A program made the translations under genes and the position numbers. The notes beneath the pieces were generated by a model, which saw only the letters and a list, made by a program, of their open reading frames with translations, searched no databases and was not told the DNA's origin. A stretch of DNA of 64,000 nucleotides from Deltaproteobacteria bacterium (GTDB lineage: Bacteria > Myxococcota > Myxococcia > Myxococcales > Anaeromyxobacteraceae), in NCBI GenBank assembly GCA_016214955.1, contig JACRMN010000019.1:291848-355847 (forward strand), written 5' to 3'. Shown here in pieces: positions 1 through 10,630 of this stretch. Each line of letters opens with the position of its first letter. The stretch's first letter is position 1.

Positions 1-917
1 AAGAGCACCCCGGTGGCCTCGGGCGCCAGCAGCGCCGGCCCGGTGTAGGGGTCGAGGACCGGGGCGCGCCTCAGGGCCTCCAGCTCGGCGGCCAGGGCGG
101 ACACCTCGGCGAGCAGCTTCTCCGGCGCCGGCAGGCCGGCCTCGGTGGCGGCGTAGAAGTCGCGCGAGCCCTCGAGGAGCTGGCCGTCGTCGGCCCGGGT
201 CACCGCCTGCAGGTGCACCGCGTAGCGGGTGTCCTCGGTGAGCAGGGCCGCCCCCTCGCTGGAGGCGAACCAGCGGACGGTCTTGTCGGCGCTGATGCGC
301 ACGCTGGAGTCGAAGAGGGCCGGGTGGGCGCGGAAGGCTGCCGAGAGCCGCCGGGCCTCGCCGCGCCAGCGGACGCGGTCGAACGGGAAGGGGCGCGGCG
401 CCTCGCGCTCCTGCCGGGCCTGCTCGCGGCTGAAGCTGGGCGGCCGGTCCGGCTCGTCGGCGCGGTAGACGCCGCGCGACTTCTTCTTGAACCAGCTGGA
501 GAGCGCCTCCTTGTAGCGCTCGTCGGTGAGCAGCCAGAAGGTGTTGCGCACCGCCGCCGGGTCGTCCTCCAGCGGCGCGTCGCGGGAGGCGAAGTAGGTC
601 TGCCCCTCGGGGCCCATGAAGATCGAGCCCTCGTCGCGGCCGGAGCTGTCGAGCTCGTAGCTGCCGACCCTCAGATCCACGAAGGCCTTGCGGCTGCGGC
701 GGGCGTCGTCCTGGGTGACGGCCCCGAAGCGGCCCGCCACCTGCTCGGTGCGCAGCTCCTTCAGCTGGTAGGAGAGGAAGTAGGGGGCCTCGTAGCCGTC
801 GAGCCGGAGCCGGGTGCGGGAGCGTGCCAGCTCGGCCTGCAGGGCCTCCAGCACCGGGAGGCGCGGGTCGGCGGCGGAAGCGGCGGAGAGGGAAAGGGCG
901 GCGAAGAGGGCGATCAC
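1..917 (-). CDS. TldD/PmbA-type (peptidase U62-related) exported protein, N-terminal part
   Basis: Partial gene: it starts with GTG at 917 on the minus strand and runs off the left edge, so only about 305 N-terminal residues are visible. They begin with a hydrophobic signal-like segment (MIALFAALSLSAASAA) and continue with charged alpha/beta sequence including the phrase YEAPYFLSYQLKE, which resembles the exported TldD/PmbA-related metallopeptidase proteins common in myxobacteria. Known TldD/PmbA proteins act as a metalloprotease pair; their HExxxH zinc motif lies further downstream and is outside the window, so activity cannot be judged. The GTG was chosen because it opens the signal peptide and lies 6 nt after a TACATA -10 hexamer. 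The gene is divergent from the kinase gene at 1003. Confidence 0.65.
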   Translation of the reverse strand, partial: MIALFAALSLSAASAADPRLPVLEALQAELARSRTRLRLDGYEAPYFLSYQLKELRTEQVAGRFGAVTQDDARRSRKAFVDLRVGSYELDSSGRDEGSIFMGPEGQTYFASRDAPLEDDPAAVRNTFWLLTDERYKEALSSWFKKKSRGVYRADEPDRPPSFSREQARQEREAPRPFPFDRVRWRGEARRLSAAFRAHPALFDSSVRISADKTVRWFASSEGAALLTEDTRYAVHLQAVTRADDGQLLEGSRDFYAATEAGLPAPEKLLAEVSALAAELEALRRAPVLDPYTGPALLAPEATGVL

Positions 918-923
918 CGCGGT

Positions 924-929
924 TATGTA
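924..929 (-). promoter_or_regulatory. -10 hexamer TACATA for the TldD-type gene
   Basis: Reading the minus strand, TACATA ends 6 nt before the GTG start at 917, leaving no room for a Shine-Dalgarno sequence. No good -35 hexamer is evident. This suggests a leaderless transcript. Confidence 0.4.
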
Positions 930-987
930 GCACGCGCCCCGGCGCGCCGCTCGCCGGCCGCGGACTCCACTCCGGGCGCGGGTAGGC

Positions 988-993
988 TAGAAT
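988..993 (+). promoter_or_regulatory. -10 hexamer TAGAAT for the kinase gene
   Basis: TAGAAT ends 9 nt before the GTG at 1003. The expected -35 position holds only GACTCC-like sequence. It forms a compact divergent promoter region with the minus-strand -10 at 924-929. Confidence 0.4.
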
Positions 994-1002
994 CCTCCCA
1001 GG

Positions 1003-2619
<1,617 letters not shown>

Positions 2620-2676
2620 AGCCCGGCCGCGGCCCCGTCGCTGACCCGCCACTGAAGCTCCGCTGACCCGCTGCCG

Positions 2677-2715
2677 GCCCGGCCTCTGCCGGGCGCGTCC
2701 CCCGCGCCGGGGACG
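2677..2715 (+). terminator. Two adjacent GC-rich hairpins after the kinase gene
   Basis: The first hairpin has 7-bp arms GCCCGGC and GCCGGGC (2677-2683, 2688-2694) with a CTCT loop. The second has 7-bp arms CGTCCCC and GGGGACG (2696-2702, 2709-2715). There is no U-tract, so intrinsic termination is uncertain. Confidence 0.35.
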
Positions 2716-2774
2716 GCGCTGCGTCGATCCCACATCCGCCCACCAGCCCCGAACGGATCGCGCGCACTTCCGGG

Positions 2775-2803
2775 TTGACGATCTCCACTGAATGACTTAC
2801 CTT
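2775..2803 (+). promoter_or_regulatory. Candidate sigma-70-type promoter for the MerR-like gene
   Basis: TTGACG (2775-2780), a 17-nt spacer, then TACCTT (2798-2803), inside a conspicuously AT-rich stretch (about 2775-2865). A second possible -10, GATACT, lies at 2841-2846. Confidence 0.35.
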
Positions 2804-2818
2804 TCATGTCAACTTTTC

Positions 2819-2832
2819 AATTCTCAGGAATT
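2819..2832. promoter_or_regulatory. Small dyad, possible operator for the MerR-like regulator
   Basis: AATTC, TCAG, GAATT forms a perfect 5-bp inverted repeat in the AT-rich leader of the MerR-like gene. An ATGA and TCAT pair separated by 8 nt also lies about 2791-2806. Position suggests autoregulation, but the repeat is short. Confidence 0.25.
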
Positions 2833-2867
2833 CGAAAGCCGATACTCAAGAGAGACTGCGAATCCGG

Positions 2868-3389
2868 ATGAGCTACCTCCTCGCGCCCCCCGAGATCGCC
2901 CGCATCGAGCGGGAGCAGGCGCGCGGGATCACCAGCCGCGAGGTGGTGAGGCTCTTCGAGGGAAAGGGCGCCCGGTTCTCCGAGGCCACCTTCCGCAAGT
3001 ACGTGCAGGCCGGCCTCCTGCCCCGCAGCCGGCGGGTGGGCCGCAAGGGCAAGCACACCGGCTCGACCGGGCTCTACCCGGTGGCGGTGGTGCGCCGCAT
3101 CGATCTCATCAAGCGGATGATGGCCGAGGGGCTCACCCTCGAGCAGATCCGCGAGAGCTTCGTCGCCACCAAGGGGCGGCTCGAGGACCTGGAGGCCGGG
3201 CTCTCGTCGCTCATGGCCGAGCTGGAGGCCCGCGCCCGGGTGCACCCCGAGCGGCGGGCCGTGGAGCGCGAGCTGTCGAGAGCCGAGCGCGAGCTGCGCG
3301 GTGCGCTGCGGCGGATCGAGTGGGTGGGTGGTCGGGTGGCGCGGGTCGGCCGGCAGCACGGGCCGGCCGGCGCGGGCGCCGCGGCGTAG
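2868..3389 (+). CDS. MerR-family-like transcriptional regulator
   Basis: A 173-residue protein. Residues about 15-100 resemble a MerR winged helix: a first helix region ([14 protein letters not shown]), a recognition segment ([17 protein letters not shown]), a wing with several basic residues, then [18 protein letters not shown] and [10 protein letters not shown]. The remainder is a charged, probably coiled-coil dimerisation tail ending in an Ala/Gly-rich stretch. No cysteine or histidine cluster for metal sensing is visible, so the signal is unknown. The ATG at 2868 begins the conserved domain; the leader upstream is unusually AT-rich and holds promoter and dyad candidates. The next gene (3449) also encodes a DNA-binding protein, so the two may form a small regulatory operon. 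Confidence 0.75.
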   Translation: MSYLLAPPEIARIEREQARGITSREVVRLFEGKGARFSEATFRKYVQAGLLPRSRRVGRKGKHTGSTGLYPVAVVRRIDLIKRMMAEGLTLEQIRESFVATKGRLEDLEAGLSSLMAELEARARVHPERRAVERELSRAERELRGALRRIEWVGGRVARVGRQHGPAGAGAAA

Positions 3390-3448
3390 GCCGGGCGCAG
3401 GGTCGGTGGACGGGGCGCGAGGCGCGCCCCCGGGACGGAGGGTCGGTG

Positions 3449-3976
<528 letters not shown>

Positions 3977-4013
3977 GCCGGCCCGCGGGCCCCGGGGCGC
4001 GCTGCGCCGGCGC

Positions 4014-4042
4014 TTGAACTTCGACGTCGCCCTCGCTACAAG
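4014..4042 (+). promoter_or_regulatory. Sigma-70-type promoter of purH
   Basis: TTGAAC (4014-4019), a 17-nt spacer, then TACAAG (4037-4042), 26 nt before the chosen purH start. This is among the best -35/-10 matches in the window. Confidence 0.6.
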
Positions 4043-4068
4043 GGGCACCCTTTCCGGAGGTGCTCCAC

Positions 4069-5643
4069 ATGGTTCGCCGCGCCGTCCTCTCGGTCTCCGA
4101 CAAGACCGGGCTCGTCCCCTTCGCCCGGCGGCTGGCCGCCCGCGGCGTGGAGCTGCTCTCGACCGGCGGCACCCAGCGCGCCCTCAAGGAGGCCGGGCTC
4201 CCGGTCATCCCCGTCGGCGAGTACACGCAGGCGCCCGAGATCCTCGACGGCCGGGTGAAGACCCTCCACCCTCGCATCCACGGCGGCATCCTCTTCCGCC
4301 GCGGCCTGGCCTCCGACGAGGCCGACGTCCAGGCGCGGGACATCCCGCCCATCGACCTGGTGGTGGTGAACCTCTACCCCTTCCGCGAGGCGGTGGCGGC
4401 CGGCAAGTCCTTCGCCGAGTGCGTCGAGGAGATCGACATCGGCGGCCCCTCCATGGTCCGGGCTGCCGCCAAGAACGCCGCCCACGTGGCGGTGGTGGTG
4501 GACCCCTCCGACTACGAGGCCGTGGCCTCCGAGATCGAGGCCACCGGCTCGGTGTCGGAGGCCACCCGCTACCACCTGATGCGGATGGCCTTCCGCCACA
4601 CCGCCGCCTACGACGCCGCCATCGCCGAGTACCTCACCCTGCGGCCGCAGCCGGAGGCCCCGCCTCGCCACTTCCCGGGCGTGGTCGGCGCGGTCTACAC
4701 GCTGGCCCAGGACCTGCGCTACGGCGAGAACCCGCACCAGGCCGGCGCCTTCTACAGGGCCTCGCGCGAGCCCGAGGAGCCCACCGTCGCCTGGGCCAGG
4801 GTGCTGCAGGGCAAGGAGCTCAGCTACAACAACCTCCTCGACCTCGAGGCGGCGCTGGCGGCGGTGAAGGAGTTCGACGAGACCGCTTGCGTCATCATCA
4901 AGCACAACACCCCCTGCGGCGTGGCCACCTCTGCCTCGCTGGCCACCGCCTTCGCCCGCGCCCGCTCCTGCGACCCGGTCTCGGCCTTCGGGGGCATCGT
5001 GGCCCTCAACCGGCCGGTGGACGCGGCCGCCGCCAAGGAGCTGTGCGACCTGTTCCTGGAGTGCGTCATCGCCCCCTCCTACAGCCCCGAGGCCCGCGAG
5101 GCCCTGGCCGCCAAGAAGAACCTGCGGCTGCTGGAGTCGCCGCGGCTGGCCGAGCCCCGCGCGCGCTGGGCGCGCCGCCCCGAGGAGCTCCGCGAGCTGC
5201 GCTCGGTGGTGGGAGGCCTCCTGGTGATGGATCGCGACCTGGGCACCATCCGCCGCGAGGACTGCAAGGTGATGACCCGGCGGGCCCCCACCGAGCAGGA
5301 GTGGAAGGACCTGCTCTTCGGCTGGAAGGTGGTCAAGCACGTGAAGTCGAACGCCATCGTCTTCGCCAAGGACGACGTCACCACCGCCATCGGCGGCGGC
5401 CAGACGAGCCGGGTGGAGTCGGTGAAGATCGCGGTGCTCAAGGCCGCGCTGCCGGTGAAGGGCTCGGCGGTGGCCAGCGATGCCTTCTTCCCCTTCAAGG
5501 ACGGCGTCGAGGAGATCATCAAGGCCGGCGCCACCGCCATCATCCAGCCCGGCGGGTCGGTCCGCGACGCCGAGGTGGTGGCCTGCGCCGACGCCGCCGG
5601 ACTGGCGATGGTGGCCACCGGGATGCGCCACTTCCGGCACTAG
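4069..5643 (+). CDS. purH: Bifunctional AICAR formyltransferase / IMP cyclohydrolase
   Basis: This enzyme carries out the last two steps of IMP synthesis in the cytoplasm. The 524-residue product begins with the MGS-like cyclohydrolase fold (RRAVLSVSDKTGLVPFA, LLSTGGTQRALKEAG, GRVKTLHPRIHGGIL) and continues with the formyltransferase domain (YGENPHQ, KELSYNNLLDLEAA, IIKHNTPCG, GGGQTSRVES, SDAFFPFKDG), so both halves look intact. Length fits the family. The ATG at 4069 was preferred to GTG at 4060 because GGAGG overlaps that GTG and is well spaced for the ATG. A clear promoter lies just upstream. purD and purE are 2 kb downstream on the same strand, separated by a TPR gene. Confidence 0.97.
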   Translation: MVRRAVLSVSDKTGLVPFARRLAARGVELLSTGGTQRALKEAGLPVIPVGEYTQAPEILDGRVKTLHPRIHGGILFRRGLASDEADVQARDIPPIDLVVVNLYPFREAVAAGKSFAECVEEIDIGGPSMVRAAAKNAAHVAVVVDPSDYEAVASEIEATGSVSEATRYHLMRMAFRHTAAYDAAIAEYLTLRPQPEAPPRHFPGVVGAVYTLAQDLRYGENPHQAGAFYRASREPEEPTVAWARVLQGKELSYNNLLDLEAALAAVKEFDETACVIIKHNTPCGVATSASLATAFARARSCDPVSAFGGIVALNRPVDAAAAKELCDLFLECVIAPSYSPEAREALAAKKNLRLLESPRLAEPRARWARRPEELRELRSVVGGLLVMDRDLGTIRREDCKVMTRRAPTEQEWKDLLFGWKVVKHVKSNAIVFAKDDVTTAIGGGQTSRVESVKIAVLKAALPVKGSAVASDAFFPFKDGVEEIIKAGATAIIQPGGSVRDAEVVACADAAGLAMVATGMRHFRH

Positions 5644-5791
5644 CTGGCGCGTCGGGACGTCGGGCGCCGCCCGCGCCCGGCCTCCTCGGCGCGACGCTCC
5701 GGCCGGGCGGCCGCAGACCCGGGTTCCCGCCTGCGGGACCCCACCCGGAAGCGGCCTCTTCTTTGCTGTTTCCGATTCGGCCTCGGGCGTC

Positions 5792-5797
5792 TAGCCT
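5792..5797 (+). promoter_or_regulatory. -10 hexamer TAGCCT, leaderless-type start
   Basis: TAGCCT ends 6 nt before the ATG at 5804; no Shine-Dalgarno sequence fits between them. Confidence 0.4.
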
Positions 5798-5803
5798 GCG
5801 GGG

Positions 5804-7684
5804 ATGGCCCGCCGCGCCCTGCTCTGGATCCTGCTGGTCGCCACGGTGGCGGCCCTGGGAGCCATCGGGGCGGCGAGCTGGCGCGCGGTGGGCAGCCGCC
5901 CGGCGCCGCGCGAGCCGGGCCCGGTGGAGCTGCGGGTGGCGGCCTGGGTCGCCGAGGGCCTCCGGCCCACCGGCACTGCAGCCTCGCAGCTCGCCGAGGG
6001 GTGGGCGGCGCTGGCGGCCGACGCGGCGGGGGCAGGGCGCGATGCGGCCCGCCACTTCCAGATGGCCCTGGCGCTCGAGCCGGGCCGCGTCGAGGCGCTG
6101 GCGGGCTGGATCCTGGCCAGCGCCAGCGCCGACGACGCCGAGCTGGAGGAGCTGCGCGACGGGCACGCCCTGGCCGCCTGGGCCCTGGAGCGGAACCCGG
6201 GCCGCGGGGATCTCCTGGCCGCCTGGTCGCGCATCCTGCTGCTGGTGCCGGGGCGGGGCCCGGCCGAGGCCAGCGAAGCGGCGCGCAAGGCGGTGGAGGC
6301 CGGCGGCGGGACCGAGGCGCTCCTGGCGCTGTCGGCGGCCCGGCTCGGCTCCGACCCCGCTGCCGCCGCCGAGGCGGCCGAGAAGGCGCTTGCCCAGGCG
6401 AGCGCCGACCGGCGGCCGCTGCTGGCCGCCGCCCGGGCCCGCTGGCAGGCGGGCGAGGCGCGGGCCGCGCTGGCTCACCTGGAGAAGCGGCTCGCCGTCG
6501 ACCCGGCCCACCCCGCGGCCCTGGCGCTGCAGGTGGAGATCCTGGGCGCGGTGGGCCGGCTCGCCGAGGCCCGCCAGGTCCTGCGGCGCTGGGCCGCCCC
6601 CGGCACCTCGGCCCTGCCGGTGCTGCTGCAGGCGATGCTCGCCTACCAGGTGGAGGGCGACATGGGCGAGGGGCGGAGGCTGCTGCTCCGCGCCCGCGCG
6701 CTCCCCGGCGACGACCTGCTCCAGGCCCGCGTGCTGGCCCACCTGGCGGCCCTGGAGCGGGTGGGGGGAGACGCCGAGGGGGCGGCGCGGCTCGTGGGGC
6801 AGGCGCTGGCCCGGGCCCCGGGCAGCGCGCCCGCCCGCTACCAGCAGGCGCTGCTGGCCTTCGCCGCCGGAGACGCCGCCCTCCACCGCGCCGCGGCCGG
6901 CGCCCTGGCAGGCCGGGGCGGGGAGCGGCTGGAGCGGGAGCTGGCGGCCCGCACGGCCGAGCTGGCGGGGCGGAAGGACGAGGCGGTGGCCGCCTGGGAG
7001 GACCTGGCGGCCGGCTCGCGCGACGCCGTGTTCCTGCTGCGGGCCGCGGGCGCCGAGGTGCGGCTCGGGGCGACCGGGCGCGCGGTGGCCCTGCTGCGGC
7101 GGGCGGCGGCCATCGACGCGGCCGCCGGGCGCGGGCCGCGGGCGGTCACCGACTTCTGGGTGGGGCCGCCGGCGCTGGCCGCGGCCGCGGCCGAGCTGGG
7201 GAGCGCCTTCGCCGCCGACGACCCGCAGGCCGGCCTGGCGCTGGCCTCGGCGGCCACCTGCGAGCTCCTGCTCGGCAGGCTGGCGGCAGCCGAGGCGCTG
7301 GCGGGGAGGGCCGCCGCGCTGGCCCCGCAGTCGGCGCGGCCGCGCCTGGTCCGTGCCCAGGCCCACCTCGACCGCGGGCAGCCGGCCGAGGCGCTGCGCG
7401 AGGCCGCGGCGGCGGTGGACGCCGAGCCCCAGGACGCGGTGGGGCTGGAGATCATGGCCCGGGCGCTGGAGGGGCTGGGGCGCGGCGACGCGCTCGGGGC
7501 CCGGGCCCGGGCGCTCGCGGTGGATCCGCGCCTCGCGGGCGCGCGCCTGGGCAACGCCCGGCGGCTCCTGCGGGACGGGCAGCGGGAGCCGGCGCGGCTG
7601 GCCCTCCGCCAGCTCCTCGCCGACGAGCCGGAGCAGCCGCAGGCGCGGGCGCTGCTCTACGAGGCCGAGGCCCGCGGGAGGTAG
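5804..7684 (+). CDS. Membrane-anchored TPR-repeat protein of unknown role
   Basis: A 626-residue protein. An N-terminal hydrophobic helix (about 4-25, ALLWILLVATVAALG) probably anchors it in the inner membrane, with the rest in the periplasm. The remainder is an Ala/Leu/Arg-rich all-helical solenoid with TPR-like helix pairs such as PAAAAEAAEKALAQAS, REPARLALRQLLADEPEQ and PEQPQARALLYEAE. No catalytic motif is visible. Its very high alanine content makes distant similarity unreliable. It sits between purH and purD but has its own -10 hexamer, and nothing in it suggests a purine function. A scaffold role in a multiprotein complex would fit TPR proteins generally; the partner is unknown. Confidence 0.75.
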   Translation: MARRALLWILLVATVAALGAIGAASWRAVGSRPAPREPGPVELRVAAWVAEGLRPTGTAASQLAEGWAALAADAAGAGRDAARHFQMALALEPGRVEALAGWILASASADDAELEELRDGHALAAWALERNPGRGDLLAAWSRILLLVPGRGPAEASEAARKAVEAGGGTEALLALSAARLGSDPAAAAEAAEKALAQASADRRPLLAAARARWQAGEARAALAHLEKRLAVDPAHPAALALQVEILGAVGRLAEARQVLRRWAAPGTSALPVLLQAMLAYQVEGDMGEGRRLLLRARALPGDDLLQARVLAHLAALERVGGDAEGAARLVGQALARAPGSAPARYQQALLAFAAGDAALHRAAAGALAGRGGERLERELAARTAELAGRKDEAVAAWEDLAAGSRDAVFLLRAAGAEVRLGATGRAVALLRRAAAIDAAAGRGPRAVTDFWVGPPALAAAAAELGSAFAADDPQAGLALASAATCELLLGRLAAAEALAGRAAALAPQSARPRLVRAQAHLDRGQPAEALREAAAAVDAEPQDAVGLEIMARALEGLGRGDALGARARALAVDPRLAGARLGNARRLLRDGQREPARLALRQLLADEPEQPQARALLYEAEARGR

Positions 7685-7725
7685 GGCGCCGCCGGGCAGC
7701 GGATTCCGCGTCGAGAGGGGCGTGG

Positions 7726-7731
7726 TATAAG
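7726..7731 (+). promoter_or_regulatory. -10 hexamer TATAAG upstream of purD
   Basis: TATAAG ends 9 nt before the purD ATG at 7741, which implies a leader of only a few nucleotides. Confidence 0.45.
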
Positions 7732-7740
7732 CCTCGCGCC

Positions 7741-9000
7741 ATGCGCATCCTGGTCATCGGTTCCGGAGGACGCGAGCACGCCCTCGCCTGGAAGATCGCG
7801 CAGAGCCCGCTGGTGAAGGAGCTCTGGGCCACGCCCGGCAACCCCGGCATCGGCAGGGTCGCCCGCCTGCTCGACGTGAAGGGCGAGGACCTGGAGGGGG
7901 TGGCCCGCGCCGCCCGATCCCGCGCCATCGACCTGGTGGTGGTCGGGCCCGAGGGGCCGCTCTGCTCCGGCCTGGCCGACAGGCTCGAGCGGGACGGGGT
8001 TCCGGTGTTCGGCCCGAGCGCCGCTGCCGCTCGCATCGAGGGCTCGAAGGCCTTCGCCAAGGAGGTGATGGCCGCCGCCGGCGTACCCACCGCCGGGCAC
8101 GCCGTCTTCACCGAGCTCGAGCCGGCGCTGGCCCACGCTCGCGCCCACGGCGGCCGCATCGTGGTCAAGGCCGACGGCCTGGCCGCCGGCAAGGGTGTGG
8201 TGGTGTGCCAGGGGATGGCCGAGGCCGAGGCGGCCCTGACAGCCATGCTGGTGGAGAGGGTGCACGGCAGCTCCGGCGCCCGGGTGCTGCTCGAGGAGCT
8301 GCTCGAGGGGCCCGAGGCCAGCGTCATCGCCCTCGCCGACGGCGAGCGGGTGCGGCTCCTGCCCGCCGCCCAGGACCACAAGCGGGTGGCCGACGGCGAC
8401 CAGGGGCCCAACACCGGTGGCATGGGCGCCTTCTCGCCCACCGCCCATGTGACCCCCGCGGTGGAGCGCGAGGTGGAGGAGCGGGTGATGCTCCCGGCGC
8501 TGCGCGAGCTGGCGAGGCGCGGCGCCCCCTTCCGCGGTGCCCTCTACGCCGGGCTCATGCTCACGCCGCGCGGCATCCGGGTCATCGAGTTCAACTGCCG
8601 CCTCGGCGACCCCGAGACCCAGCCCATCCTGATGCGGCTGCAGGGCGATCTGGTGCCGGCGCTGCTGGCCGCGGCCCGCGGCGATCTCTCCGGCGTGACG
8701 CTGCGGGTCGACCCGCGCGCCGCCGTGGGCGTGGTGCTGGCGGCCGAGGGCTACCCGGGCAGGGTGGCCAGCGGCGACGCCATCGCCGGCGCCGAGGCCG
8801 ACCTCGGCCCCGACGTCCAGATCTTCCAGGCCGGCACCGCCCGCAGCGCCGACGGGACCCTGGTCTCGTCGGGCGGCCGGGTGCTCACCGTCACCGCGCT
8901 CGGGGCCGACCTGGCCGCAGCCCGGGCGCGCGCCTACGACGCCCTGTCGCGCATCCGCCTGCGCGGCAGCCACTACCGCAGGGACATCGGTGTGAAATGA
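7741..9000 (+). CDS. purD: Phosphoribosylamine-glycine ligase (GAR synthetase)
   Basis: Second step of purine synthesis: ATP-dependent ligation of glycine to phosphoribosylamine. The 419-residue product shows the N-terminal [12 protein letters not shown] motif, the ATP-grasp core with [16 protein letters not shown], the PAAQDHKR and [10 protein letters not shown] signatures, and the metal-binding [14 protein letters not shown] segment. Length is typical of a single-function PurD. The start has no Shine-Dalgarno sequence but a close TATAAG. The stop overlaps the purE start (ATGA at 8997-9000), so the two are probably translationally coupled. Confidence 0.97.
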   Translation: MRILVIGSGGREHALAWKIAQSPLVKELWATPGNPGIGRVARLLDVKGEDLEGVARAARSRAIDLVVVGPEGPLCSGLADRLERDGVPVFGPSAAAARIEGSKAFAKEVMAAAGVPTAGHAVFTELEPALAHARAHGGRIVVKADGLAAGKGVVVCQGMAEAEAALTAMLVERVHGSSGARVLLEELLEGPEASVIALADGERVRLLPAAQDHKRVADGDQGPNTGGMGAFSPTAHVTPAVEREVEERVMLPALRELARRGAPFRGALYAGLMLTPRGIRVIEFNCRLGDPETQPILMRLQGDLVPALLAAARGDLSGVTLRVDPRAAVGVVLAAEGYPGRVASGDAIAGAEADLGPDVQIFQAGTARSADGTLVSSGGRVLTVTALGADLAAARARAYDALSRIRLRGSHYRRDIGVK

Positions 9001-9503
9001 ACCCCCAGGTCCTGATCCTCATGGGCTCCGACTCCGACTGGCCGGTGATGTCGGAGGTGAAGAAGGCCCTCGACGAGCTCGGCGTCGGCTGCGAGGCCCA
9101 CGTCTCCAGCGCCCACCGCACGCCGGAGCGCACCGCCAGGCTGGCCCGCGAGGCCGCCGGCCGCGGCATCCGGGTGGTGGTCTGCGGTGCCGGCGCGGCC
9201 GCCCACCTGGCCGGCGTGGTGGCCGCCGAGAGCGAGCTCCCGGTGCTGGGCGTGCCGCTGGCGGCCAGCGACCTCGACGGCCTCGACGCGCTCCTGGCCA
9301 CGGTGCAGATGCCGGGCGGTGTGCCGGTGGGCACGCTGGCCATCGGCAAGGCGGGCGCCCGGAACGCCGGGCTGCTGGCGGCCCGCATCCTGGCCCTCTC
9401 CGACCCGGCGCTGGCCGCCCGGGTGCGCGAGGCGCGGACCCGCATGGCCGGCGAGGTCGAGGCCAAGGACCAGGCGCTGCAGCAGAAGATCCACGGCGGC
9501 TAG
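8997..9503 (+). CDS. purE: N5-carboxyaminoimidazole ribonucleotide mutase
   Basis: PurE converts N5-CAIR to CAIR in purine synthesis. The 168-residue product has the PurE signatures [11 protein letters not shown] near the N-terminus, [10 protein letters not shown] (catalytic His) at about residues 40-49, and the [13 protein letters not shown] segment. Its size and the GSDSDW form fit the bacterial class I mutase, which works with PurK; purK is not in this window. ATG overlaps the purD stop. Eleven nucleotides downstream lptF begins, so purD-purE-lptF-lptG may share a transcript, although the functions are unrelated. Confidence 0.95.
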   Translation: MNPQVLILMGSDSDWPVMSEVKKALDELGVGCEAHVSSAHRTPERTARLAREAAGRGIRVVVCGAGAAAHLAGVVAAESELPVLGVPLAASDLDGLDALLATVQMPGGVPVGTLAIGKAGARNAGLLAARILALSDPALAARVREARTRMAGEVEAKDQALQQKIHGG

Positions 9504-9514
9504 AAGGGGCCGCG

Positions 9515-10630
9515 GTGGGCATCCTCGACAGGTACCTGCTGCGCGAGATCCTGCTCCCCTTCGCCGCGGGGCTGATCTTCCTCACCCAGATCCTCGTGGC
9601 CACCAACGTGCTGGCCCAGGCCTCGGTGCTCTTCGGCTCCGGGGTCTCCGGGCTCGACGTGCTGCGGGTCTCGGTGAGCCTGGTGCCGCACTTCCTGGGC
9701 TACGTGCTGCCGGTCTCGTTCCTCCTCGGGGCGGTGGTGGGCGCCGGGCGGCTCGCCGAGGACCGGGAGATCGTGGCCCTGGGCGCCGCCGGCCTCTCGC
9801 CGGTGCGGCTGGTGCGGGTTCCGTTGCTCCTCGGCGTGGTGGTGGCCGGCGCCGCGCTCTGGGTCGGCCTGGAGGTGGAGCCCGGGGCGCTGCGCGACGC
9901 CCGCGCCCGGGTCAACGACCTCATCCGCCGCAACATCACCAGCGACGTGAAGGGCGGCGTCTTCTACGACGACCTCCCCGGCCTGACCCTCTACGCCGAG
10001 ACCACCGCCGGGGGGCGCTGGCACAACGTGCTGCTCTCCGACCGCAGCGATCCGGAGGCGCCGCTGCTGGCGCTCTCGCGGCGCGGGCGGCTGGAGCCGG
10101 CCGGCGGCGGCAGCGACCTGCGGCTGGTGCTGGAGGACGGCGAGGCCCACCGCGAGGAGCTGCGCTCGGAGGAGTACTTCACCGCTCGCTATCGGGCCGC
10201 CACCATCACCCTGGGCGTGGCCAGCGCGCTGCGGGAGCAGAACCGCCTGGGCGGCTCCCTCTTCGAGCTGGGGCCCGAGCAGATCGCCGAGCGGGCCCGG
10301 GCCGCCGCCGCCGCCGGCGACGAGGCCGGCCGGCGCCGCTGGGAGACCTTCCTCCACCGGCGCATCGCCGCGCCGCTCTCGGTGCTGGCCTTCGCGCTGC
10401 TGGCCGTGCCGGTGGCGGCCGTGCGCCGCGGCGGGCGTGGCGTCGGCTACGCCGTGACCCTGCTCTCGGTGGTGACCTACTACGCGCTGATGCGGCTGGG
10501 GGAGGGGCTGTCGCAGAAGGGAAGCCTGCCGCCCTGGCTCGGGCCGGAGCTGGGCAACCTGGCCTTCGCCGCCGCCGGCGTGGCCCTGGTGCTGCTCCTG
10601 GCCCGGCGCGGCGTGGGGGCGGTGCGGTGA
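9515..10630 (+). CDS. lptF: LPS export ABC transporter permease LptF
   Basis: An inner-membrane permease of the LptB2FG complex that extracts lipopolysaccharide and passes it to the LptC/A bridge. The 371-residue protein has the LptF/LptG (YjgP/YjgQ) layout: membrane helices within about 1-120 (with ILDRYLLREILLPFAAG at the start and the AGRLAEDREIVALGAAG coupling segment), a periplasmic beta-jellyroll domain (about 130-270), then three C-terminal helices. GTG start with AAGGGG upstream. lptG overlaps its stop by 4 nt. The order purE-lptF-lptG-rml links LPS export with O-antigen sugar synthesis. Confidence 0.92.
   Translation: MGILDRYLLREILLPFAAGLIFLTQILVATNVLAQASVLFGSGVSGLDVLRVSVSLVPHFLGYVLPVSFLLGAVVGAGRLAEDREIVALGAAGLSPVRLVRVPLLLGVVVAGAALWVGLEVEPGALRDARARVNDLIRRNITSDVKGGVFYDDLPGLTLYAETTAGGRWHNVLLSDRSDPEAPLLALSRRGRLEPAGGGSDLRLVLEDGEAHREELRSEEYFTARYRAATITLGVASALREQNRLGGSLFELGPEQIAERARAAAAAGDEAGRRRWETFLHRRIAAPLSVLAFALLAVPVAAVRRGGRGVGYAVTLLSVVTYYALMRLGEGLSQKGSLPPWLGPELGNLAFAAAGVALVLLLARRGVGAVR

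Noticed and set aside
4060..4068. Upstream GTG as purH start
   Set aside because: It overlaps the GGAGG ribosome-binding site, which is well spaced for ATG 4069.
5720..5765. Intrinsic terminator after purH
   Set aside because: TCCCG/CGGGA stem is short and the T-rich CTCTTCTTT lies about 20 nt too far away.
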